Assembly: GCA_964399735.1 (NCBI GenBank)
Contig: CAYNSO010000012.1
Span: forward strand, 1 to 57,707
DNA from: Fontivivens sp964399735
GTDB lineage: Bacteria; Zhuqueibacterota; Zhuqueibacteria; Residuimicrobiales; Krinioviventaceae
Direction: 5' to 3'
DNA length: 57,707 nucleotides
Shown here in pieces: positions 39,801-46,339 of this stretch; position 1 is the stretch's first letter, and every line of letters starts with the position of its first letter. The notes beneath the pieces were generated by a model. The model ran no database searches. It was not told where the DNA came from and saw only the letters and a list, made by a program, of their open reading frames with translations. A program made the position numbers and the translations under genes.

Positions 39801-39962
39801 GTAGAAAAAGATTTTGATTTTGCGCCGGCTCATTATTACCTGGCGCTTGCTTTTGAGCGCAAGGGACAACTAGACAAAGCCCGTGAGGAACTGGACAGGA
39901 CGCTGCTGATCGACCCCGATTTTCAAATAGCCCGGCAAGCACGAGATTCACTTTTTAAGTAG
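36870..39962 (+). CDS. Membrane-embedded spermidine-synthase-like protein with C-terminal TPRs
   Basis: This is a 1030-residue fusion. GTG 36870 is supported by CGGAG 9 bases upstream. Two blocks of membrane helices (about 28-225 and 255-490) share the motif ISGLAYQIVWIRILKLIFG / FSGLASLAYEMLWTRSLLYF and make up the transporter-like part known in fused MFS/spermidine-synthase proteins. A SAM-binding Rossmann domain follows (about 495-740; TLIVGFGFGSTSWAATLYP, VELVKDEI, IIGDGREYIKG). The usual catalytic Asp after the YDMI strand is replaced (SFNAIHPKISPN), so true aminopropyltransferase activity is doubtful. The last 170 residues are four or five TPRs (AYQAQGEIYLEENQLDKAF onward). It sits between T9SS-exported proteases. 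Its role is unknown; membrane-linked modification or assembly of the neighbours is speculation. Confidence 0.85.
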   Translation: MKVKKSDKTVNKSPDRQLNHKTPLFANPGVHILILGLFFLSGISGLAYQIVWIRILKLIFGVTAFAASTVVSSYMAGLSLGSYYFGRLVDRSKNKLRLYALLEIGIGVYAVFTPLIFKGTDYLYTLIYAWFHPHFYVFALIRFLLAFIIILIPTVLMGGTLPALIRYFVSGRQQTGKLAGYLYSFNTLGAVIGAFFTGFFLVRLFGIVNTIYIAAAINVLVGLAALVISRSRKDRSVDIATAPEPVEKKKQQPAAQRKYRLILWGFAFSGLASLAYEMLWTRSLLYFLGLTTYTFTTILTTFLIGIAVGSYIFSHIVPKIKDHLTWFAIIEILIGLTALAVLPLIARFYTISDTLRQALGYHNWWMNTGVKFLLSFLVILLPTLLMGATFPLAVQCYHRDIKGLGRQVGEVYAANTLGSIIGSFIAGFILLPVFGIRLSIALIVLVNLGIGVVLVLFHPDSARKRRLVTLTLAGITLVILAFNVNRKPVILASVEFSGPSKRYDLLYYKEGIDASIAVLQDKITNERELNINGESTAFTIYQDMQVHKLLGHLPLLIHPDPKSTLIVGFGFGSTSWAATLYPDMETDCVELVKDEIETAPFFEKQNHNVLQNPRFNLIIGDGREYIKGTNKRYDMISFNAIHPKISPNLYTLDFYQICKQALSEDGIIIAWLPPNAITEREYQSLIKTFQTVFPHSSLWYVNPSHMLLMAAPQPFRVDFGLLRERINREAVKNDLAEVNLDDPYELLSCFIMAEEDLWRYSVSAPVNSDDLPYIEFSRELSVSVNTEVMTSLGNLKKSVWPYLYNVADSMLAQKELERMDATKSLVASGQVMAWMGRYTEARSYYNKALEKSPGNRNVLYLDGLNDRRKKEIQALLKLNPRNAKAYQAQGEIYLEENQLDKAFYMFARAVQIEPGYARPHHHKGVCFYFQNRPDLALPELQTAIKLDPEYGAAYFYSGLCYWKMGNLDAAFNHFLVSVEKDFDFAPAHYYLALAFERKGQLDKAREELDRTLLIDPDFQIARQARDSLFK

Positions 39963-40020
39963 ATAAACGATGGTATGTATATAAAGTAAAAAACGAAATG
40001 ACAACAACAGGTGATTGATT

Positions 40021-42276
40021 TTGAAAAAATGGATAATAATTTTATCATTGCTGGTAATCAATCCATGTCTGTATGCCTTATCGGGTATACACAAACTTGA
40101 TCCGCAGCTGGGTTTGCTGGTTGCTTTTCCGCAGCGCCAGGAGTTTTTGCAGCCAATCAATTCATTACATAAAACCGGCGCGGGATTGCAAGTGCGAACG
40201 ATTGTTACTTTTACCGGGGATATTACAGAATTATCTTCTTATGGTGTAAAGATCGAGTGTGTGTTTAAAAATCTGGCGGTTGTGTCGATTCCTGTTGCCC
40301 GGTTGGAGGAAATAGCCGGTTTGCCTATGGTAACCCGTATTTCCGCATCGCAGCCCGATTATGCTTGTCTCGATGTCAGTACCGCTAAAATTGGCGCCGT
40401 TCAGGTGCGGGAACAGCTTGGCTACACCGGCAAGGGAGTATTGATTGGAATTATCGATTCGGGCATTGATTGGAAAAATAATGATTTTATTGACGCCACC
40501 GGTAAAACGCGCATCAAATATTTGCTGGACATGAGTGAACCGGGCAATGTTTATGGCGGCGCTTTGTATACTGATGAGGATATAAATAATGCTTTAAACG
40601 GTAACGGCTTTGTACACGAGCGGGATTATTCCGGGCATGGCACGCATGTCGCCGGAATTGCTGCGGGTGATTACAGCGCCAACAGTTTGTTTGGCGCTTA
40701 TGCCGGGGTTGCGCCTGAAGCCAGCCTGATTGTGGTTAAAGCCACACGTGATGAAAATAGCCGGGAGTTCCAGACTGCCGACCAGATCATTGCTCTAAAA
40801 TTTATTGATAGTCTGGCGACTGTTTTAAATATGCCGTGTGTTATTAATATGAGTTTTGGCGGGCACAGTGGCGCCCATAATGGCACGTCGGATGTTGAAC
40901 TTGCCATCGATCAGCTTGTTGGTCATGGCAAACCTGGCAGAGCGGTGATAACAGTTGCCGGAAATGATGGAACAAACAATATTCATGCCCGCGCCGATTT
41001 TGGCAATGGGGTGTCATATAAAGAGGTCACTTTTTCTATTAAAGAATATCTGCCGAATCCCGGCACGGGCGATGACCGGGTATTGTTTGATATCTGGTAT
41101 AAAGGCAATCAAAAGGTCGCCATTACTATTACTACACCTTCCGGGAAAAGGATTGGGCCGGTTATGCAGGGAGAGGTCAAGGATGAAAATACTGACGAGG
41201 GAACAGTATATGTCTGGAATGGATTTTATGAAACGGCCGGCGGCTACCTGCCCGGCTATGATAATGAGATTGGCAATTATGAAATATATGTGGATATAAA
41301 TGATGCCAACGCATTCAAACCACCGGCAGTTGGTACGTGGACGTTGAAATTTTCCGGTTTGGCCGGCGATGTGGATGCCTGGATTACCGGGGTTTCCAAT
41401 CGAAACATGAATGCGGCATTTATAGAAGGGAATGCGCAAGACGGGAAAATATCCATACCCGGAACCGCGCGTAATGCAATAACCGTAGGCGCGTATACCA
41501 CAAAAAAGTCCTGGATCGATCTGGACGGCAACCATTTAGCAATTGATTTTTTTGGGCAGATTGTGATTGGAAAATTATCAAGTTTTACCAGTTTTGGCCC
41601 GACCCTGGATGAACGTATAAAACCGGAAATAACGGCCCCCGGAGAAATTATAGCCAGCAGTTATTCTAAAGATGCACCGCCGGGAAGCAATGCCAGTATT
41701 TTTACGGAAACAAGCTCAGGTTTGCCTCATGCCCTGATTTTGGAAGGCGGTCTCGAAGCCATGTCCAGCGGAACCAGTATGGCAGCGCCTCATGTTACCG
41801 GGGCTGTTGCATTGATTCTGGAAAAGTATCCCGATCTTACCGCTATTCAGATTCGTGATATGTTGACCACCTCGGCAAATGACGATTATCCGGTGGAAAA
41901 AATACCCAATAATCAATGGGGCTGGGGAAAGTTAGATATATTTTCCGCTTTGCAGCTGATCCCTGATGAAGAGCTCCCTGTGGAATTTAAATTATTTAAT
42001 GTTCGGCCAAATCCGTTTGTTGAAAGCGCTGATATACGGTTTATATTACCGGTAAAATCATCTTCCCATTATGTTGAAATAAGGATATACAATATTCTTG
42101 GCCAGTTGGTGCGCAACCTGTTAAACGAAAACAAGGTGGGGGGGCAGGATTATTTAATAAAGTGGGATGGCCGCGATGATTCGGGTTTTCCACTGGCCAG
42201 CGGTATTTATTTTGTCGAGTTTAAATCGGGTATATATCATAAAGTAAATAAAATTACATATCTTGGTTCACAATAA
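40021..42276 (+). CDS. S8 subtilisin-like secreted protease with divergent T9SS-type C-terminus
   Basis: This is a 751-residue exported serine protease. TTG 40021 was chosen because AGGTGA (40009-40014) lies 6 bases upstream and MKKWIIILSLLVIN begins a signal peptide; TTG 40015 is an alternative. A short prodomain is followed by catalytic Asp146 (IIDSGIDWKNND), His206 (GHGTHVAGIAAG) and Ser586 (GTSMAAPHVTGA). About 380 residues separate His and Ser, long for the family, indicating an inserted beta domain (about 310-460). The C-terminal 85 residues resemble a T9SS sorting domain, but the motif is RPNPFVESADIRF rather than YPNPFNPTT. It is the last protease of the cluster. Confidence 0.9.
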   Translation: MKKWIIILSLLVINPCLYALSGIHKLDPQLGLLVAFPQRQEFLQPINSLHKTGAGLQVRTIVTFTGDITELSSYGVKIECVFKNLAVVSIPVARLEEIAGLPMVTRISASQPDYACLDVSTAKIGAVQVREQLGYTGKGVLIGIIDSGIDWKNNDFIDATGKTRIKYLLDMSEPGNVYGGALYTDEDINNALNGNGFVHERDYSGHGTHVAGIAAGDYSANSLFGAYAGVAPEASLIVVKATRDENSREFQTADQIIALKFIDSLATVLNMPCVINMSFGGHSGAHNGTSDVELAIDQLVGHGKPGRAVITVAGNDGTNNIHARADFGNGVSYKEVTFSIKEYLPNPGTGDDRVLFDIWYKGNQKVAITITTPSGKRIGPVMQGEVKDENTDEGTVYVWNGFYETAGGYLPGYDNEIGNYEIYVDINDANAFKPPAVGTWTLKFSGLAGDVDAWITGVSNRNMNAAFIEGNAQDGKISIPGTARNAITVGAYTTKKSWIDLDGNHLAIDFFGQIVIGKLSSFTSFGPTLDERIKPEITAPGEIIASSYSKDAPPGSNASIFTETSSGLPHALILEGGLEAMSSGTSMAAPHVTGAVALILEKYPDLTAIQIRDMLTTSANDDYPVEKIPNNQWGWGKLDIFSALQLIPDEELPVEFKLFNVRPNPFVESADIRFILPVKSSSHYVEIRIYNILGQLVRNLLNENKVGGQDYLIKWDGRDDSGFPLASGIYFVEFKSGIYHKVNKITYLGSQ

Positions 42277-42301
42277 TAACCAGAAACAGAAGGAGACAAT
42301 C

Positions 42302-42745
42302 ATGAGTACCTTGTTTGAAGATATTAAAAACGGCATCCGTGACGGCATAGAGTTGGTTGTAGACAAGACAGAAGAATATAGTAAAATTGGCAAGCTCAAA
42401 GTTGACATTTTGGGAATTAAACGAAATATTGAAAAAGCGTTTTCGGAACTGGGCGGTCAAACTTTTGAGTTATTGAGTAAAGATGACAAGGCTGATGTTA
42501 GCGCCGATCCGGAAGTGAAAAAAATGATTGCGGAACTGCATGACCTGGAAGAAAGTCTCGATAGCAAAAAAAATGAGATAATTCAGGTAAAGGAGCAAAA
42601 AGAAACCGAGCGCCGGGAACGTGAACAAAGCCGTAAACAGGAGCCGCAGCCCTCCGAAGAACAGGCCTCTGCCACAGCCCAAAATGTGCGAAGCGGTGCA
42701 ACCGGCAATGATATTGAAGACGCTACGATTATTGAAGATAAATAG
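42302..42745 (+). CDS. Small coiled-coil protein of unknown function
   Basis: This is a 147-residue cytoplasmic protein. AGGAG lies 6 bases before ATG 42302; the frame extends to 42263 only through the end of the previous gene. Residues 1-75 are helical (LKVDILGIKRNIEKAFSELG). Residues about 75-110 form a charged coiled coil (AELHDLEESLDSKKNEIIQV), and the tail is polar, rich in Glu, Gln and Ser, and probably disordered. There is no signal peptide or membrane segment. I do not recognise a named family. It is separated by 63 bases from the DUF2851 gene. Confidence 0.75.
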   Translation: MSTLFEDIKNGIRDGIELVVDKTEEYSKIGKLKVDILGIKRNIEKAFSELGGQTFELLSKDDKADVSADPEVKKMIAELHDLEESLDSKKNEIIQVKEQKETERREREQSRKQEPQPSEEQASATAQNVRSGATGNDIEDATIIEDK

Positions 42746-42808
42746 ACCAACCCGGGTGTCGCCGGCAGTTGTTTTGCCCGATACCTGATATATTTAAAGG
42801 AGGGGTGT

Positions 42809-44218
42809 ATGGCGCAGATCAAAGAACCGGCGCGGGAAGCGTTTCTTTATCACCTTTGGGAAAGCAAGAATTTCGATACACGGGAATTGAATACAATCGA
42901 TGGCCGAAAAATTGAAATTCGCAAAAAAGGAGTGCGCAACTATGATTCCGGGCCGGATTTTCTGGATGCTTTGATCTTTATCGAAAACCGCTTGTTGCGC
43001 GGAAATATTGAGGTACATCCGGTAGCGGGGGACTGGTATGCGCACCGGCATCACACCGATCCGCGCTACAACAGTGTAGTGTTACATGTAGTAACTATGA
43101 ATTGCCCCGCCACATTTAAAACGATAAACCAGGCCGGGCAAATTATTCCCACAATCAACCTCGATTCATTCCTGGACAAAAAGGCAGAGGACCTGGAATC
43201 AGAAGAGACAATTCCCGTAACTCCTGAAAGGGGCGCCGGCTGCGGATTAAAGAAGAAAAGTATGCCGGCGATCCAAAGAGTGCTTGAACAGGCCGGCAGC
43301 AAACGGTTCATGCTCAGGGTGCAACAGTTTCAGGAAGCAAGGCAAAGCGAATCCTGGGAGCAAATATTTTATCAATCGTTGCTGGAAGCGTTGGGTTACT
43401 CAAAAAACCAGGCGCCGTTCCGAAACCTGGCCAAAAATTTGCCTGTCGAGAGTTTGTGGAATTTATTGTGGAACGATTCTCCGGAACTGGCGCTCTGCAA
43501 GTGCGAAGCTTTTATGTTTGGCGCTGCCGGACTGCTGCCTTTACAACAAAATATCAATAAAACAGCCCTGGATGCCAAATCTTCAAGTTATATTGACCAA
43601 CTTGAATGCAACTGGCAGGACTTTTTCTTGCGCCCCAAAATTACGATTATGAAAGCTGAAGAATGGCAATTTTTTCGGCTGCGCCCGCAAAATTTTCCAA
43701 CCCGTCGTATTGCAGCAGCCGCCAGGTTGGTATTGAAATTTCTGGATGAGGGTTTTATTCAAACGCTGGTCAAGGTTTTATCTTTATGGACAAGTAAAAA
43801 ACTGGTTAGAATCAAAGAGTGTGAAAAGCTGTTTCGAGTTACTGCCGATGGCTTTTGGGAGGATCATTATTGCTTTGAAAATGCCGATATTCATTCTGTT
43901 AGCCGCAATCAGCAGTTGATTGGCAATGAACGCGCTGCTGATATTGTGGTCAATGTTGTTTTGCCTTGTTTATATGCCTATGCCATCGAAGCCGATGATT
44001 TACGGTTGAGCAACGAAATTACCGAGTTGTACAATCAATATCCAGCCATAGCCGATAATGAAATAACGCGCAATGTCGAAAAATGGCTGTTCCCTGCCGA
44101 TGGCAAAGCCGGGGCAGTGATAAATGGAGTGCGGCAACAGCAGGGAATAATATATTTATTCAAGTTTTTATGTCAGGATGGATCTTGCGCCCGCTGCCTT
44201 GAGGCAGATGCTTTTTAA
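42809..44218 (+). CDS. DUF2851 family protein
   Basis: This 469-residue protein starts at ATG 42809, just after AAAGGAGGGG. The N-terminal part carries the DUF2851 pattern: REAFLYHLWESKNFDTREL, then SGPDFLDALIFIENRLLRGN, IEVHPVAGDWYAHRHH and YNSVVLHVV. The order GPDF...EVH recalls PD-(D/E)XK nuclease motifs, but that is my inference and not established here. A central helical region and a C-terminal cluster of four cysteines (at CQDGSCARC near the end) follow. It has no signal peptide. The family is common in FCB-group bacteria and has no assigned function that I know. Confidence 0.85.
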   Translation: MAQIKEPAREAFLYHLWESKNFDTRELNTIDGRKIEIRKKGVRNYDSGPDFLDALIFIENRLLRGNIEVHPVAGDWYAHRHHTDPRYNSVVLHVVTMNCPATFKTINQAGQIIPTINLDSFLDKKAEDLESEETIPVTPERGAGCGLKKKSMPAIQRVLEQAGSKRFMLRVQQFQEARQSESWEQIFYQSLLEALGYSKNQAPFRNLAKNLPVESLWNLLWNDSPELALCKCEAFMFGAAGLLPLQQNINKTALDAKSSSYIDQLECNWQDFFLRPKITIMKAEEWQFFRLRPQNFPTRRIAAAARLVLKFLDEGFIQTLVKVLSLWTSKKLVRIKECEKLFRVTADGFWEDHYCFENADIHSVSRNQQLIGNERAADIVVNVVLPCLYAYAIEADDLRLSNEITELYNQYPAIADNEITRNVEKWLFPADGKAGAVINGVRQQQGIIYLFKFLCQDGSCARCLEADAF

Positions 44219-44245
44219 GGGAATCGGGCTGCAAAAAATTGCGGG

Positions 44246-44298
44246 TAGTATAATAAAGACGCTTTTTATTGACTTTTAAGCATTTTTTTATTATACTA
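44246..44298. repeat. Inverted repeat over the rsmI promoter
   Basis: TAGTATAATAAA (44246-44257) and TTTATTATACTA (44287-44298) are perfect 12-base complements separated by 29 bases. The right arm contains the -10 box of the promoter at 44269-44297, and the left arm contains another TATAAT (44249-44254). It could be an operator for a dimeric regulator or an AT-rich hairpin; the sequence alone does not decide. Confidence 0.7.
44269..44297 (+). promoter_or_regulatory. Sigma70-type promoter upstream of rsmI
   Basis: TTGACT (44269-44274) and TATACT (44292-44297) are spaced by exactly 17 bases; each matches the consensus at five of six positions. The predicted transcript start is near 44304, about 70 bases before the likely rsmI start. 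It is the best promoter seen in the window. Confidence 0.7.
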
Positions 44299-44373
44299 TC
44301 CAGTTTAGTTTAAGCGTGTAAAATATAACAAAGCGAAAAACAGCAGAATACTATTTGAAATTATGAGGCGTTT

Positions 44374-45120
44374 GTTACGACAGTTGCTGAAACGGATATT
44401 GTAAAACCGGGCACCCTGTATCTCGTTAGCACCCCGATTGGGAATTTACAGGACATTACATTCAGGGCAGTGCATGTATTGAAAAACGTAGATGTTGTTG
44501 CTGCCGAGGATACCCGGACAAGTTCAAAATTATTAAATCATTACAATATCCAGGTAGCGCTGATCAGCTATCATGATTTTAACAAGGAAAAAGTAACCCC
44601 TGCATTAATAAAAAGATTAGAGTCTGCTCAATCTATAGCGATAATTAGTGATGCGGGAACGCCTGGTGTGTCGGACCCGGCTTTTTATATAGTCAGAGAA
44701 GCGATCAAACGGGGCATAAATGTAGAGTCGATTCCAGGTGCAACCGCATTTGTTACGGCATTAACAAGCTCCGGTCTGGCAACAGACAGGTTTGTGTTTG
44801 AAGGTTTTTTACCGGTAAAAAAGGGCCGGCAAAAACGGCTTGAAGAGTTGAGAACCGAGCCGCGAACGATCATTATTTATGAATCGCCTAATCGGGTGGT
44901 AAAAACTCTGCGTGATATATATGCAATATCAGGTGATCGTAAAGTTGTTTTAGCCCGTGAATTGACAAAAAAGTTTGAGCAGTGTGTGCGGGGAACTTTG
45001 GCAGAAATTTTGAATTCAGTAGAAACGCTTACCCTGAAGGGAGAATTTGTAATTTTAATTGAAGGATGCAGCCGGGAAATCCAGCGAGAAATGAAAAAGA
45101 GAGAAAAGGTGCAAAAATGA
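44374..45120 (+). CDS. rsmI: 16S rRNA 2'-O-ribose C1402 methyltransferase RsmI, start codon unclear
   Basis: RsmI methylates C1402 of 16S rRNA using SAM. The family N-terminus is encoded in full (TLYLVSTPIGNLQDITFRA, then AAEDTRTSSKLLNHY), followed by ISDAGTPGVSDPAF, IPGATAFVTALTSSG and the later VVLARELTKKFEQCVRG. The problem is the start: the frame is open from 44359, but no ATG, GTG or TTG occurs before GTG 44470, which lies inside the conserved domain and would remove the SAM-binding motif. GTT 44374, 5 bases after TGAGG (44364-44368), is my placed start; ATT 44398 is another option. A sequence error or a truly non-canonical start are both possible. The last bases overlap the next gene (ATGA). 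Confidence 0.88.
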   Translation, partial: VTTVAETDIVKPGTLYLVSTPIGNLQDITFRAVHVLKNVDVVAAEDTRTSSKLLNHYNIQVALISYHDFNKEKVTPALIKRLESAQSIAIISDAGTPGVSDPAFYIVREAIKRGINVESIPGATAFVTALTSSGLATDRFVFEGFLPVKKGRQKRLEELRTEPRTIIIYESPNRVVKTLRDIYAISGDRKVVLARELTKKFEQCVRGTLAEILNSVETLTLKGEFVILIEGCSREIQREMKKREKVQK

Positions 45121-45794
45121 AGTATGTTCTTTTGCCAAATAATGTTAAAGAGGGTTTCAGATCACTATTAAAGCCGGTTATAGATATATTTGTACGGATC
45201 AATATAAGTCCGAATGTATTTACTACCCTGTCTTTATTTATATGCTTTTTATCAGCATACCAATTCGGTAAGGGCTCGTATCGGTTAGGGGCTTTGTTTT
45301 TTTTACTGGGCGGTCTTTGCGATATGTTTGACGGCGCTGTTGCCCGTTCTTCAAATCGTGTCACCCGGTTCGGTGCATTGTATGACTCGACCATTGATCG
45401 TTACGCCGAGTTTATTGTTTTTTTTGGTATCAGTATTTATTATATAAAAAGATTTATTAACGGTTACGAATTTGGTTTTTTTATAGCCATGACTGTTTTT
45501 GTGGCAATTTTTGGTTCACTGATGGTCAGTTATGTACGCGCCAGAGCCGAGGGTTTGGGGTTTGAATGCAAGGTTGGGTTGTTGCAACGTCCGGAGCGAA
45601 TTATTTTAATTTGTCTTGGCGCTTTTATATCCGAATTTACCCTGATTTTGGCAATTTTTATTATTGCGGTTATGGCAAACATTACAGCTATCCAGCGGTT
45701 GTTTTATATTTGGCTTTTGGAAAATCCTTCCAAAATTAAAGAGGAAGAAGCAGAGGTTAAAGAAAAAGATTTTGCATTAAAGAATGTTAAATAG
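45117..45794 (+). CDS. CDP-alcohol phosphatidyltransferase family protein
   Basis: This 225-residue membrane enzyme transfers a phosphatidyl group from CDP-diacylglycerol to an alcohol. ATG 45117 overlaps the rsmI stop (ATGA), with AAAGG upstream. The family signature is complete: Asp69 and Asp72 (CDMFDG), Ala76-Arg77, Gly86, Asp90 and Asp94 (GALYDSTID). About six hydrophobic segments are present, and the C-terminus is charged. The alcohol cannot be read from the sequence. An inositol-3-phosphate synthase gene lies 545 bases downstream, which makes inositol phosphate a plausible acceptor (phosphatidylinositol-phosphate synthase activity). Glycerol-phosphate or another alcohol remains possible. 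Confidence 0.88.
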   Translation: MKYVLLPNNVKEGFRSLLKPVIDIFVRINISPNVFTTLSLFICFLSAYQFGKGSYRLGALFFLLGGLCDMFDGAVARSSNRVTRFGALYDSTIDRYAEFIVFFGISIYYIKRFINGYEFGFFIAMTVFVAIFGSLMVSYVRARAEGLGFECKVGLLQRPERIILICLGAFISEFTLILAIFIIAVMANITAIQRLFYIWLLENPSKIKEEEAEVKEKDFALKNVK

Positions 45795-45929
45795 ATTGAA
45801 TTTTTTAAACCGGTTATGAAAAATGAGGTTTGCAAAAAACAATCAAGATCATAAAGTATTTTAATTCGTACCAGATGCTGATAAATACCGGCATTTTATT
45901 AAATAATTAATACATATTGAGGTAACACC

Positions 45930-46289
45930 ATGCAGCGGTCCATGTTAAAATCCAAAATTCACCGCGCGCGAATTACAGACGTTGATTTGAACTATGAAGG
46001 CAGTATTGTAATAGATCAGGTTTTGATGGAAGCAGCAAATTTGCTGGAATATGAAAAGGTTCATGTTTTAAACATCAACAATGGAACCAGGGCGGAAACG
46101 TATGTAATAAAAGGCGCGCCTGGCAGTGGAGAAATAGGAATTCGCGGAGCTCTTGCCCGGTGGGCACAGCCGGAAGATTTGATTATTATTATTGCGTATG
46201 CAATGGTAGATGAAAAAGAGCTGGCCCATTTTAAGCCTAAAATTGTTCTAGTCAATGAAAAAAACCAAATTACGGAAACTATAAAATAA
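45930..46289 (+). CDS. panD: Aspartate 1-decarboxylase (pyruvoyl enzyme)
   Basis: PanD converts L-aspartate to beta-alanine for pantothenate and coenzyme A synthesis in the cytoplasm. The length (119 residues) is normal for the family. The self-cleavage site Gly24-Ser25 (NYEGSIVID) is intact, giving the pyruvoyl group on Ser25. Lys9, Arg54 and Tyr58 (GTRAETYVI) occupy the positions of the E. coli active-site residues. GAGG upstream supports ATG 45930. It lies between the CDP-alcohol transferase and inositol-phosphate synthase genes, with 135 and 50 bases of spacing. No other pantothenate gene is in the window. Confidence 0.96.
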   Translation: MQRSMLKSKIHRARITDVDLNYEGSIVIDQVLMEAANLLEYEKVHVLNINNGTRAETYVIKGAPGSGEIGIRGALARWAQPEDLIIIIAYAMVDEKELAHFKPKIVLVNEKNQITETIK

Positions 46290-46339
46290 ATAACCCGTAA
46301 TTTATCTATGAATAGAGATACCATGAAAGGAGCTACACA

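Noticed and set aside
44363..44404. 13-codon ORF starting ATG 44363 as the true rsmI start with frameshift
   Set aside because: It is in another frame and stops at 44404; I saw no slippery heptamer for programmed -1 frameshifting.
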